Assembly (NCBI GenBank): GCA_026874595.1 | Contig: CM049317.1 | Coordinates: forward strand, 26,382,401-26,446,400 | Reading direction: 5' to 3' | DNA from: Sipunculus nudus | Lineage: Eukaryota > Annelida > Sipuncula > Golfingiida > Sipunculidae | DNA length: 64,000 nt | Shown here: positions 24,145 to 36,923 of the stretch, in pieces | Numbering within the stretch: the stretch's first letter is position 1 | Layout: every line of letters starts with the position of its first letter | Made by a program: the position numbers and the translations under genes | Notes under the pieces: model-generated | Seen by the model: only the letters and a program-made list of their open reading frames with translations | The model's database searches: none | Told to the model about the DNA's origin: nothing

Positions 24145-24801
24145 CAGTAAACATTTTATATCTACAATTCAAATCATGTATTTGTTGATGAGAAAAACAA
24201 TCAGTTGCATCATTTATTGACATGGTAATTTTGCCAATGAGTTAAGCATAATTCACACCCTCCCTTTATTTTAGATAAATATGTGATATTGATACAGATG
24301 GAATATAGATAACATGTCAGCCCCAGAGAAATAAGGCCCTTCAGCTTCAATTGAACTACTCTCTTGTTAGAATGTTTTTGTCGATTCTCCATTAAGGCTG
24401 TACCACGCCTCCACATTTTCCAGTACCCATTAGCAGGAGGAATCCTTCTTAAGAGTAATATGATTTCCCAAATAAGGCAAATAAAGACAGACTAGAAGAC
24501 AATTAGCCCAACTTTCCAAATTGACAAGCTAAATAATGACTCTGTACCGTGGACTGGCTTCAAATAATGGTTCCTATTTCGTCCGTCCTCTCTGAACAAG
24601 CATAAATAACGAGATAATCAGTACTGTATCTATTCCATTTAAATGTAAAATTATTTTTATGAAAATAGTTCATCTAAAAAGTCTTTAGCATCATAGCGGG
24701 ATGTTTTATAATGTAGATGATACCCATGCAATACATGCAGTTTCACAGTATTTTCTATGGGTTATGCGGTGTACTGCGCAAAAACAAAACATCATGGTTA
24801 A

Positions 24802-25159
24802 GGTACAAAAATAACAAAATAAAAGGTATGGTTCTCTGGCACCGCCCGCGGAAACTTTAAACCCCCGCATCAACAATTTTTATTTGGATGTTCAATAGAA
24901 ACTTACCAAGTTTGAGCTCCAGCCGCTCAAACATCTCTTTAAAGAAGTAAAAATCATACAATTTTGATAAAATTCCCTTAGCTATGTTTAGTGTTATTAC
25001 TTGTTTAGCACAATAAATCTGTTATTATCATGCATATTTACTTTATCATTTGACATTGATCGAAACATACAAAAAATAAAAGATAAAAAAAACGCCCGCA
25101 CGCATTGATTTCAGACAAAAAGTGCCTGTGAACCGAACCTTATTTATTTTTGTTTGGCC
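24802..25159 (+). mobile_element. Harbinger-type MITE, copy 3
   Basis: 358 bp in the same orientation as 13700..14030, flanked by TAA (24799-24801, 25160-25162). The left end is eroded (GGTACAAAAATAAC); the right end TTTGGCC is intact. Internal blocks AAACCCCCGCATCAA, TTTGAGCT..AGCCGCTC and ATCGAAACATAC align with copy 2. The 27-bp length gain is in the left subterminal region and interior. Confidence 0.85.
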
Positions 25160-25162
25160 TAA

Positions 25163-28100
25163 TACATATAATATAACTTAATATGCATAGATTTTGTGAA
25201 TAAACTGTTTCTTGAACTATGCAATATGTACATTGTTATTCAATCATGTGTTAACATCTCTCTACCAGCTCCAGATTAGCACCGTGCAAAGAAGAAGGTG
25301 CTATTCTCGGGTTTAGGCTTACATGAAAATAAATAAATATATACATCACTATTGACAGTGGCTACGGGTGAGTATACAGCCATGTACTTGAGTAAAAATA
25401 AAGTTGAAAATCTTCTCCCATTTCATATTTCTACCGAAGTGAGTGTTTACGACTGTGACCGTGATGAGTTCGGGTATGACTACAGAGAGCCGATTAATCG
25501 TGTTGGTCACGGCTGATGAAATCCCTCGTTCAACTCGGGCCGGGCAAGCTTGTTTACTCAACACTAAACGATTGCTATGGTGCAGGCGCACCGTGTAATG
25601 AACAGCTCGACTTCATTGCCAATATTTTTTTAATAAACCTCAAACAGATAACAGTATCATGAGTGTGCGTGTGTATCTATGTGTTTTTTTGTAAATATAT
25701 GGGTGTGTTTGTGTTCGCACAGAGGCATGTTCACTTTGGTTATATGGAGCCAGGTTATATATGTGGCTCGCAGTGTTATTAGACGCGTACCTTCTCCCTC
25801 GTAAAACCATTATAAGTCTTTAGGATCTGGAATCGACAATTTATTACCATGATCACGTTACGGAGGGCTGAGATTGATTGATACAGTCAGGATATTACAT
25901 GGTTATTGATAGCAGCTGGACTGAACTGGTGTCGTTAAGTCTGGGAATAAGGCAATCAAATCAATTGGGGTGACGGGAAGGTATCTTATATACATACCAG
26001 GGTCTTCACCTGTCCCTTTGTCTTCCTGGCTTAGGCAATTAGAGTTAAGCATGAAGAGCTCATAATATACAAAAGGATGCTACAGGTGATAAAACATACA
26101 ATGTGTTACTATTCATGAAATGTTTTATATAATTTTTTATAATATAATTGTCCATAAAATGACCGGCAGCAAGGATTATTTATGTATTTTATATAATCGC
26201 TTTGTCCAACTGTTGTGACCAGGTTAAATGAATAAATTCCACGATGAATATAAATGGCCTTTTCGGTGTATGACCAAAGCTAACTCAGATATATAAAAAA
26301 TCGTACAAATGAGTCGCACCTTATTTGATTTTTTTGTTATGTGTCCGCCTTTTGACATTTATGACTCCTTTCTCTATTAAATGGGAGGGCGTTTTCCATG
26401 TTAAGTACCAGCCTTGAATAAAAATCGCCGCGGTTCAATATATTGTGACGTCAAAACACAGAAAGATGTAGCGAGGGCAATTCCATCCAAACGCGTTCAG
26501 AATATCTATTGTACCGAGGGCTACAACCATCAGCCTGAGCGCCATAACGTTGCCATTACTCTACCGTCAGGTCCGGTGAACTATAATAATCACATATTAA
26601 GTGCTAAATAGATAGACATCGGATGGGCACGGGCCAGTAAGTGTAGTGTTAGCACCACAATGGGACCAGGAATAGACCAGAATGATCTGTAAATGTGATC
26701 GTGAATGACAGTTATTGATGTTATGTTGAAGACATCGGCTTGAGTCCAACCTGAAGACAGTGCGGCTCGGTCCGATTTGTATCATCGTTTGTTATTCTGA
26801 CAGTAACGAAGTGATTGCTTCAATCATTTGGCCTTGCGCATTGGATCTACTACTTTTCCCTAGACCTGAATCAATGTAAACAATATCTCGTGATCTGATC
26901 TATTGCAAGCTCCTTTCCCTCTTGTCGGGTTCCCGATTCTATATTAATTTAATAATCTTCAATTTCATGTTAAGAGCAGAGGTAGAATTTGATTTTGTTA
27001 AACCGGCTAATCAGGAACAGGAATTTAGTTGGCGCTGCCGTATTGATAACAAACAGCAAGGAAACATGGTATGTAACACTGAAATCGTTTAAGCATTCAT
27101 CATGAAACAAGGAAACTGGACAGTCTTTTGTTTTCTTTATTTTAAATTTATTATCTGAGTATGTAAAAGCCTGGGTTAGAAGTTAAAACGCGCGTGTGCA
27201 TTGATCGCAATAAGGTATCGTTCCATACAAGCACCTTTTATTTCCAGACTCAAATCCCCGCTTCCATGTTTAAATGTCTCTGTACATGTACTCCAATTAT
27301 CACACAGTACACCTGACCCAGGTAGAGTATTTATCTGGCACCTTCTTTTTTAAACACTTTATTAACTCACGCAAATTCTTTCCCATGGTCTTTCTCTTTA
27401 TCAAAATTATAATATATGAATATCGGAGCGAACGAGGAGCCCCCTACCCCCGGTCGCACGCTACTGACCGATAATTGGGTGAAAATCCTACTATCTTGAA
27501 TGATCTTAACAATATAAAATATTAAATCAGGTGTAAATATGTCACCTGTTATTGTTACTGTGACCAAAGTTACTTATGTAGCACATGGAAATATAGGCCC
27601 AACATAGGCAGAATAAAAAAAACGTGGAAAATGGTCGAGGTTTTGCACTCGTGGAAAACCCCAAATATCGTATATCAGATATCGTCACCCAAATATCGTC
27701 ATAGGAAATATTTCATGAAGCAATGACAATTTCCCCTCACCGTACAATAATTCGTCCCTTAATTAAACACGCCCTTATGTCACTACTGTTCAAAGTATTT
27801 ATTTACACCGAAACAACAGTACTAAATAAGTCACACGAGTGTTTTATTAAGCTGGTTATACACGTTACTACGCACCGGTCACGGATAACAAAATATGGAA
27901 ATCCCAGTTTCAATTTGCTGCCCCATTAATTCTGTCATAACTAACTGTCACGGTAACTTATTTGATTGGTGGTTTTGAGATTAGTCCATTATACAAGATA
28001 CAAAACTGGTGTAAAATTCTGGATCTACTGAATCTATAATGATTCCACTTATCTGTGAGTAGTTATTAAATATTTCAATATGCTTTAGAATTCATTGATG

Positions 28101-28786
28101 TGTTTACTAAGACGATTATAATTATATACTCACGAACATAAAAACAGTGTAATTACAGTTATTTTCAGGCGTCCTGGAACAGGAAGAGGACATTTAGTTT
28201 GGTCATGTTTATTTGTATGTACTAGTCAACAAATGGCTCATATTATACTTTGCTGTCCTATATTTCGATATATAAGATGGACAGCTTTCATTTTATCAAA
28301 TGCTATATACCTTTAATTATACAGTCCACGCCCATATTTATCTTGTTTTAAATTGACATTTTGCTTATATATGGATGATTTTTGGGTTATTCTTCGAGTT
28401 GTCGTTCTGCGAATTGCTTTAAAATAAGTTTTCTTTCTACTCACAAATATTTCAAAAATATTTGAAATTCCTGTCGCAAAAGTTTCCTTTACAAAATCTT
28501 TACAAAATAAATTTGTGAAATTAAACTTTTTTTTCCAAATGCACTTTCCTAATCTCACCAAATCTCCTGTATAGTTATATCCTCTTATACCATTATTTTT
28601 TGGTTAACTGGTTTTCCATTATGTTTTTTTTTTGTATTTTTTTAATGTTGCCATAGCCAAACAAACACAGGTTTTAACGTCTCCGTTGGTTCTCCACGAG
28701 ATACCGGCCGTGCATAAAACACAGCAGGTCATCTCTATTCTTATAGTGACGTCACCACCATGGTGGCTGACAATGCAGAGTCAACG

Positions 28787-28789
<3 letters not shown>
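25163..28789. other. AT-rich DNA, no supported gene
   Basis: No exon set could be assembled. Perfect CRE octamers TGACGTCA occur near 26446 and at 28747, the latter just before a 12-bp palindrome CCACCATGGTGG whose ATG is in good start context but runs into an AT array after about ten codons. Confidence 0.45.

Positions 28790-28857
<68 letters not shown>
28790..28857. repeat. (AT)n microsatellite
   Basis: Pure AT array of about 34 units. Confidence 0.95.
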
Positions 28858-28860
<3 letters not shown>

Positions 28861-29379
28861 TGATTAATCGTAAGATGACGATTTTGAACCGATAAAAAGT
28901 ATTTCCATTATTCGCCTTGACGCAAGGCTAGATCTGTTATTAAACCGTTCAGGAGGTTGTGGCATTTACGACAGGTGGGTATAACCAGTGCCCCCGAGTT
29001 TGATCTTACGTGACATCACTTCGAGCTGTGACCTTTTAGACGACAATACATCACTATTTAGAAAATACAGGTTGCTTTGTTCGGCTTTCCACAATGCAAT
29101 TTATTTCCTGTTCCAGCATAGAGAACAGATCAATAATTCAAAGTAATGCCAAAAGGCACCGCCCTATTAAAGACTAGTAGTTTTTGGCAGTTTAACATCA
29201 TTAGGGCCGCTGGTGCAAAAGAAAAAAAAGTCATCCTTGGGGAGAGCCTGAGGTTAAGGAAGCAGACAGGCTGTTTTTAGATTTACGAAGCTAATATCAA
29301 AATGGTGTGTTTAAAAAAGTCTTCCTTAGCTGTTTGAGTGACATGAAACGCGCGAAGAGACATCCTCTATGTAACACTT

Positions 29380-29655
29380 TTATATAAATGTTGACACTAA
29401 ATATACATTCAAAGAAGAGGATATGACATGGCTTTTCTGCTTAGCCACCCTAACGAAACCAATATCCAACAGCAAATCTCTAAAAACGGCTACGTTGTTC
29501 CGATACCTTATGGCTAATCTTAAGATTTCGTTTTTATGAATTGTCAAGATTTCTTTGCGGCAAAGGTTTGAAGTTAACGAAATCAACAACCAAGGGCGAA
29601 TTTGCTTCATTTCCCTTTGATGTAGATAACCTTCCACTTCTTTTCTATAACTCAT
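29380..29655 (-). CDS. Exon-like frame in duplication copy 1
   Basis: A 91-codon minus-strand frame, possibly part of a larger split gene. Its middle (residues 16-55) is conserved as protein in duplication copy 2: MKQIRPWLL against IKQVPLWML, KEILTIHK against KETLAIYK, and YRNNV against YRSNV, all in one alignable register. The pattern ILT..H..EI followed by a FRDLLLDIG helix is reminiscent of the second half of a CARD/death-fold domain, but this is a visual impression only. No convincing acceptor or donor was found, so the ends given are just the open frame. It may be a relic shared by both copies. Confidence 0.25.
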   Translation of the reverse strand: MSYRKEVEGYLHQREMKQIRPWLLISLTSNLCRKEILTIHKNEILRLAIRYRNNVAVFRDLLLDIGFVRVAKQKSHVISSSLNVYLVSTFI

Positions 29656-32026
29656 TCCACGGGCTATATTTTAACATGTAAGTTCTATAGTATGAACGAC
29701 TGATTTATTAAAGGGAGCCCATACCAGTCAACTTTAAATTTATGGACCAAGAGAGCAAGAGTTCTTAGTAAAAGGTGAAACAGCAGGTAGGTGAGTAGGT
29801 GATTCTCTACGGAACACCAGTGCCTTTAACACAAAAGAACATCCGTGATTTGCTTCGATTTGCAAATTACACGTTTTCACCTTTATGATATCCCGTGTGC
29901 TATCAGCATACAACTTAAAACCTGAAAAGCGCAGTGGTAACAAAACTCTCAACATGAATCCACTTCAAACAGACGGTGCAACAAAGTGTCCAGCGATTTA
30001 CCATTTATTTAAAAGCACAAATTACAGTTCAATCAGAAATAAGGCTTTTTTAGCTCTGCTGACTGTAAGCTAGAGCGATCAACGTTTGTCGGTCGTCCGT
30101 CCGGCCTGAAACAAGGCGCAGGTAGTAACACCTTGAAAATTCAAACTGTACATCAGGGGAGGTTCTAGGCAAAGCTCGTTGGAAACCTCAAATTACGTCT
30201 GTGGAAACTACTAGTATATTCTGCAAGCTGCTGGGCAAACAATATGATTTTTGGTACCTAGACGCTGTACCCTATTTTTGAAGGACTGTGGACAACAAGT
30301 AGGATTTTTATCCATTGTTCAGAGTTCCTGAACATATATGTTTCACCTGATCATAAGATTATTAATTAATACCAGCATTGCCTTTTTGTCATATTCAGCG
30401 GAGCGCCATGGCCCATGAGCCACTTGTCTTTCTTCTTAATTGCGGATGCATTGTGAACGAAAACTATAACCGAAAACGTTGAATGTGGTTTTTCATTCAG
30501 TCCTTGTGTATCAATGTTTATTTTCCATCATCTTCCCCATTTTTTATGTTTTACGAAATACCGGAACAATTCAAATAAAAGTGAAATGGTCTGCATACAT
30601 TAAATAAACTGGGGATTGGATAATTTTGAATAATTTTGACATTTGTATACAATAGGTATTAGAAGATATCATATTTGATGGGGATAGAAATACAGCGACA
30701 ACTACAGCGGAGTTGTCCATGGATTTTGTAATTCATGAAACATATGAGCGGTAATTTTATCAATTCATGCATGAGAATGCCATGACATTTCTAACTGCTG
30801 CTGTAGACAGTATATTAACAACATAAGCTGCGTAAAATTAGTTAACAGAATAACCGGGAAACTCGATTACTTTAACGGAGTCTCGTGTGTCGGGAGTCTT
30901 ATTGTATTTGAGAATTACGTATTGACTGATGTGTCTTATTGGGCATATTCAGTGACCTAATTTGTCTCTAGCTCAATCACCAGGGAATATCCATCTTGAC
31001 AGATACTGCAACGTAACACTACAAAGGAATTACCGCTGTCACTTCTAACAGCCCGTGTTAGCTCGATTATATGCGGGTTAACTGACACACGAGGATATTG
31101 ATAAATACATCATATAGATATATGAGCTTGTTTCAAATATTTGCAACCAGCCTCAGGCAACACTTTCGGTGGACGTAGGTTCGGATATATATGAAAGGTA
31201 TGTCTTCCAACGTATGATATACGCTATGACGAGAATAAAAGTAGTAAGAAGTCATGTCGATGTCAAAATTATTTCACTTTTTTTGTACGCGGCTTTCTAG
31301 AGGCTAGTATGAAAACTAATTGTCATTAAATGACTTCAGAAGAAAACCAAGATACAGTAATTTAGAACACAGATATAATTATAAAGTGTAAAAAAGTTAT
31401 CTACTGAACATGCTTTGATTTAATCACCAGTAAATTAAGCAGGTATTTTATTCAATGATATTTTAGGCATTCGCTAGATACAAAGTTTGCTAACAGGCTA
31501 ATAATACATTTCAAAGTACGCCTGTTTTTTTACAAATTTTTCAGGCCTCGTAATCATTAATTTTGAGGAGATTCGAGGAAATCTACAATTCATGTTCAAT
31601 TGAAACAATAATAATAATGGTGAAATGCTATTAAATAGACCCTCGCATTGACAATAAACTAAATGATCACGGACAGTCAAACACACCGAACGTTATGGTA
31701 TATGGCACTATGCGTTAAAATTATATTTGGACATAAGGATTCTTCCAGATGAGTTAAAATATAATATTGTTGAATGTATAAAACATAACTACCCATCCTG
31801 AATGTCAACCAAACGGGATAAACAAGTTTCCTGCATTACATCAGCGAGCGGGCTAACGTGAGTGCATAAGTCAGGAGAGACGTTTTATGATCACGGCTTC
31901 GAAGACCTCGATCTGTTTTAACACAGGCGCTTGAATCGCTATTAGTGTAGATTTCGGTTAAATTTGTTTCTTTTATTGGTCATTTACTAATAACTATTAC
32001 TTATCTGACAGTTTCCTTGCATTTTT

Positions 32027-32273
32027 CTTAATATTTGAGACAGGAAGGCAAGATGTCCCCGTCGTTAGGTCCGACATACATGGCATAGCAACCGAGGACG
32101 CGCTTTCTGATGAGTTGATATGTCTATTACTGGGGTCTTAGGATGATGACGACGCTGACGTAACAATGGTTAAGCCAAACATGCATGTGCTTCAAATTTA
32201 GCCTGAAACCGATGTGCCATGGCTGTCGGGCCTAACGACGGGAGCTTCTTGCCTGCCTATCTCAAATATTAAG
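32027..32273. mobile_element. Short MITE with ~58-bp terminal inverted repeats
   Basis: 247 bp. The left end CTTAATATTTGAGACAGG..GGCAAG and the right end are reverse complements over about 58 bp with few mismatches, including the shared cores CCCGTCGTTAGG and CATGGCA. The central 130 bp are unique and non-coding. TTAA lies at each outer edge, but a target duplication is not certain. It sits in duplication copy 1 and has no counterpart in copy 2, so it probably inserted after the duplication. Superfamily unassigned. Confidence 0.85.
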
Positions 32274-32999
32274 TAAATAATAATGAGACGGACCATATAG
32301 CTAGAAACGCTGGAAAGCTAATTGTAAGCTTATACTTTTATGTATCCAATGATTATGATTGGTCCTACAACGTTTGGAACGTATGGTATGAAAATATTTG
32401 AACGAAGATCCGGTAAATGTAATTAATATTTTTTTTTTTTCCTTTTCTTAAATGTTTCAAAAATATATTCATGCCCACACTGTGTTTTAACATTGTCAAA
32501 AGCATGTGATACAAAACGAAAATATATAATACTTTTTTTATGTATTCGATAACTTTTTTTTTCAAAGGTGATTTATTAAACAATTTGCCCATACCAGATC
32601 CGAAAAAGTTTAAAAGCAATAACATAGTTTCCGAAAGAGGCAGACTAGCTCCATTAGAGAAAATTGGATTTCTATTTGACGTATTCGGCGGCTTTAAGTG
32701 ATTACGTAATATCCAGCTATACCACTTGTTAGCTTAGTTGGACCATTTGTTACGGCCGCTTCTTATCATTATTCCTTATATTAATTAAATTTATTCGAAG
32801 AGGAACCAGACTACAGGTCGCTTTCCAGGAAGAAACCAGTTTAATAGATATCCATTTGGCAGACGGGGATTCGCCATGACGGGGATGTTAGAGGAAATCT
32901 GACAAAACCGCTGCCGTCGTGTTGTGGTGGTTATCTGAAACGCGAAGAATTTTATTGTAATGGACCAATGGACCTCAAATCGAATATTGTATATTATTA

Positions 33000-35640
33000 A
33001 TGCCTGATAGCATATATTTTTCGTAAACAGATCAGAGCGACAGTCACTGTGTTATCAGGGCTGTTTGCATAAATTATATATGTTTAAAGGTAAATGTGTA
33101 TAATATTATATAAGAACGTTGTGAAGCCTCTCATCCGTTGTCACTTAACTTCTCTTTAGCCACTCGACTTTTCCTGGCGATATGTCACGGTAAATCATAT
33201 TTATTTGTCCATCCTTGTTTCTTTTTCATATTATATTTTCACCTTTCATTTATTGTTAAAGGTGCCCATTCACGTACCTTTTGAACAAAAATGTGATTTC
33301 TGGCTCCCTCTGTGAAGGAACTAATGATCTAAGGGTAATGTTGGTTGTAAAAAGTTCTTATAACGCCTACGTGAAGGATTTATGAACATGTTTATCAAGA
33401 ACATGTTTGTAAACACAGCAATGTTGACAACGGGAAAACATGTAACCTAAGATGCTAGGTTGCATATATGTGGGGGCAGAAAGGTCACTTGTTGCGAAAC
33501 GCCATTTGCAAAGCTCTGGCTTATCTGACTTGCTGCCAGATGCACGTGTTGTTGGATTTATTTTGATTATTTTGGTGGGTCCCCTCATATTGTAAACATG
33601 TATATATAAACAAAGCAAGCAGATTGTGTGCGGTGATATCCACGTTTTCTTGCCTATAATTATAAACGCTCCAAGGGATTATCTTTAGTTTATAAAGGTC
33701 AGATAGGAGATTGGGCCCCTTTAACTGTTAACACGTGGAAGCCTGCCATGATCACTTTTCAGTTGTATCAAATCACCAGACATCAGTCTGCGCTCCAGTT
33801 TTACATATATCTGTATTGTGTTAGCGCATCGGAAGCAGCAGCCTTATCTTAAAGAAACTATTCAGAAAGAAATACTGCTAATAATAATGTTTGATCTTTT
33901 TAAATGTCATTTGAAATGCATGATAATTAATATGTAAGAGGCTTAACAGATTAACCGATTTAGCGAGAAGGCATGATCGTTATTCGTTATCATATGATAT
34001 AAACTTGATCACTGATCTTGACCACTGAATCACCCCAAAGGTACTAAAGATAAAGAGACAGGTGATCGGGGGAACATGACGCTCAGCTCAATTAAAAACA
34101 AGAAACTGTTTTTTAAGCACAAAAAGGAAGCATACCAAGTGTCATGACAAACCTTAAACCCATGGTTTTTTTTTTAAATATACAAAGTTAGTGTGATCTG
34201 GCAGTTAATTGCGGTACACAGGATGTACCTGCACATTTATTTTTATTTCCTGTAGAAAGTATATCTATCTTGTCGTATACGTGTGTGTTTAGGAATATAT
34301 CTTGATTACAACAGTATATCTATATTGTATTATAATGGAAAACTGTATCCAAATGCATCTTGAAAAAGGTCCCTTGGTGCAGAATTGACCTGCTTAATTA
34401 GTCACATACATTATAATTTTCACACTGCCCTGGTTAAATAGTCTACTGTAAAAAGTTTTTTTTTTCTCGTATCCTAAATAACCTTTATTGTATATGACGC
34501 AGGTAACCCCTCAATCAATGTCCACTTAATTCGTTTAAAATGTGTTAATTAAGTTCTCTTTGCACCTGCTTGCCAGTTATAATTTGGTCTATATTTACCC
34601 GTATAATATTTTGTAACAAACATTGTTAACTGGTGTAGCAATACAAAATGATCTGTTTATACCTCTATAGGTGTTACAGTGCATATTAAATCGATATATT
34701 GTTACTTCTTTGCCGAAGATAAAATTGGTCATAATTAGGAACAGTGCACAGTCATTATGCATACAAACTGCGTTTTAATGCTATGATTGAAAAGAAAAGC
34801 TTTAAAAAGATATGAGCCAAACAGATGACAATTTACGGCCATAGGTTTCACATGTTTAATTAAGCATCTGACACAACGTTTGATTAAGGTTTATCACATA
34901 AAATCGCATTGTTTTGTCACATTCAACTGCCACAGGTACCCTTTTGTTTATGCCTACATTGTTTTAAAAGTATTGTACATAACATGACAATACGAAATAT
35001 CATCAGTTGTATCTGCGGTAAAATCAGGACAAGCTATCACAGACTTTGATTAAATAAATGTAACTGTTTTATTAGCAATAATCTTAATTTGCACACAAAT
35101 GCATAAGGCGTCCAGTCTAGCGTAAATCTGAGCAAACCTTACCAGGCTAATACATAAATGAAAATGTCGCGCTTGAGTTCATGTTGACAAGATATTGATA
35201 CCAGCATATTGATACCATGATATTGAAGCCATTGCTCATAATAAACATAGTAATAATCATTTAACATGTCACACTTCAGTATAATTCTGATCATTACCGA
35301 GGAAGCCGCTAACACTGATGAAGATGTGTGGTTTAAACTAGTTTTTACAGGTAAACTGTGTCACTGTGACCTTAATATTTTGTCCCTTTACTATAGGCCA
35401 ACACCAATATATAAGAAAGATTGACTTATACACCAAAGAAAGCGTTTCAGTTGCATCAACGTTTGAACCTTACTAAAAGCCAAGCACATCATGGATCAAA
35501 TATGTCCAACGTATGTAATAGGGTGCATACACATCTTGTGTCAAGTATAATTAAGTATGTAAATATTCAGATCTCATATACCGATACTAAAGAAATGTGG
35601 GGTACATGATTAATTGTAAGTAATGCACCTTAAATGAATT
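33000..35640. other. AT-rich DNA downstream of the lectin gene
   Basis: Unique sequence between duplication copy 1 and the lectin 3' end. No credible exon, RNA gene or repeat was recognised. Confidence 0.5.
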
Positions 35641-35648
35641 ATCTGCCG

Positions 35649-35654
35649 TTTATT
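35649..35654 (-). promoter_or_regulatory. Candidate poly(A) signal of the lectin gene
   Basis: First AATAAA on the minus strand below the lectin stop codon, giving a 3' untranslated region of about 0.32 kb. Confidence 0.4.
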
Positions 35655-35977
35655 AAAACTAACTTGTACCTCATTTTAGCTTAGCATGTAAACTATTTAA
35701 TTAAAAATAATGGCAATAGTCATTTCAACGGTCGGACCTACAAAAGTTATTTTTATACAGTACTCAAAATTGGGATCGAACAAATGTTGTTTTTTATGCT
35801 TGCGGAGCACCGGCGAGGAAATGTGATATGCACGTAATTTTGTACATTCGCATGTTTAAGTTTGTGTTCATTCTTCACTCATAACCTACAACGGTACTGT
35901 TGCAATAGAATGGGCTTAAGTTTCTTTTCATTGTCATCAGAACTAAAACTTAGCCGTATCAGGCCAAATTAAAGATT

Positions 35978-36522
35978 CTAAAACTGGCATTTCTTCTCAC
36001 AAAGGACACCAGCAGCAGATTTGTCGTTGGTACCATACCACATGAAAGATATTGTGCTCAAAACGAGATATTTCTCCTCTACTATTAATTCCTTTATCAA
36101 AATTTTGCTCCATCCTTTCTTGATAACTCTCAGGCCCATCACTCCCCAGATCCATTCGTTTTTTCGCTGGTCATATCTCCCAGACGTCCAATAGGCAGGC
36201 CATATGCCAAATTCTTTCATGAAACGGGAATAAACAGAAAGTGAGATCCTTTGTATTTTTAATGAATTCCTCACTTTGGAAAATAGCATTAAATTTAACA
36301 TATTTGAATTAGAAACCTCTCTGCTTTAATGGTCAATAGGATAGATAAGGTCATCTGATCAAGATTGTCAGTGGGACCCTAGAAAAGAATGGTTACGTCT
36401 CACGAGAGTTTTCTATACAGTCACACAGCGACTGTAGAAATAACTATCCTTTCTTAACTTCTTAATAAAAATGAGAACTTACTTTCCTGAAACATTTCAT
36501 TCAGTTCAAACAATCAAACAAA

Positions 36523-36576
<54 letters not shown>

Positions 36577-36875
36577 AATATGTTGTTGTCTCCGTTTTAT
36601 CATATTTTTCTTTGTACTACCAAGTAATATTTTGTCAAAATTCTTTTCCATGTGTGTAGACTGATTTTGATTTCGATTTGGATTATAATCGTTATAAAAA
36701 TTATAAATTACGTAATTGCGGATTGATTTTAGATGTTCACACGACTTTTCATTTCGGCTGTATGATATATATGAAAGAAAGTATTTTGCAGAAACCCTAA
36801 ATCTCATGACAATATTGTAATATATATATATATATATATGTATATTAATACAGATATATGTTTATACACACACAC

Positions 36876-36923
<48 letters not shown>

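Larger units (their letters stand above)
29066..32990 (+). repeat. Segmental duplication, copy 1
   Basis: Aligns collinearly and in the same orientation with 40758..44665. Shared anchors in order: CTTTGTTCGGCTTTCC (29070), TTTTTAGATTTACGAAG (29274), GTATTGACTG..GTGTCT and GACCTAATTTGTCTCT (about 30920-30970), GTAACACTACAAAGGAATT (31013), TATTAATTAAATTTAT (32778) and GCAGACGGGGATTC (32860). Best blocks look near 80 percent identical by eye; elsewhere it is lower. Offsets change from about 11.69 to 11.22 to 12.05 and back to 11.69 kb, showing copy-specific insertions. Confidence 0.85.
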
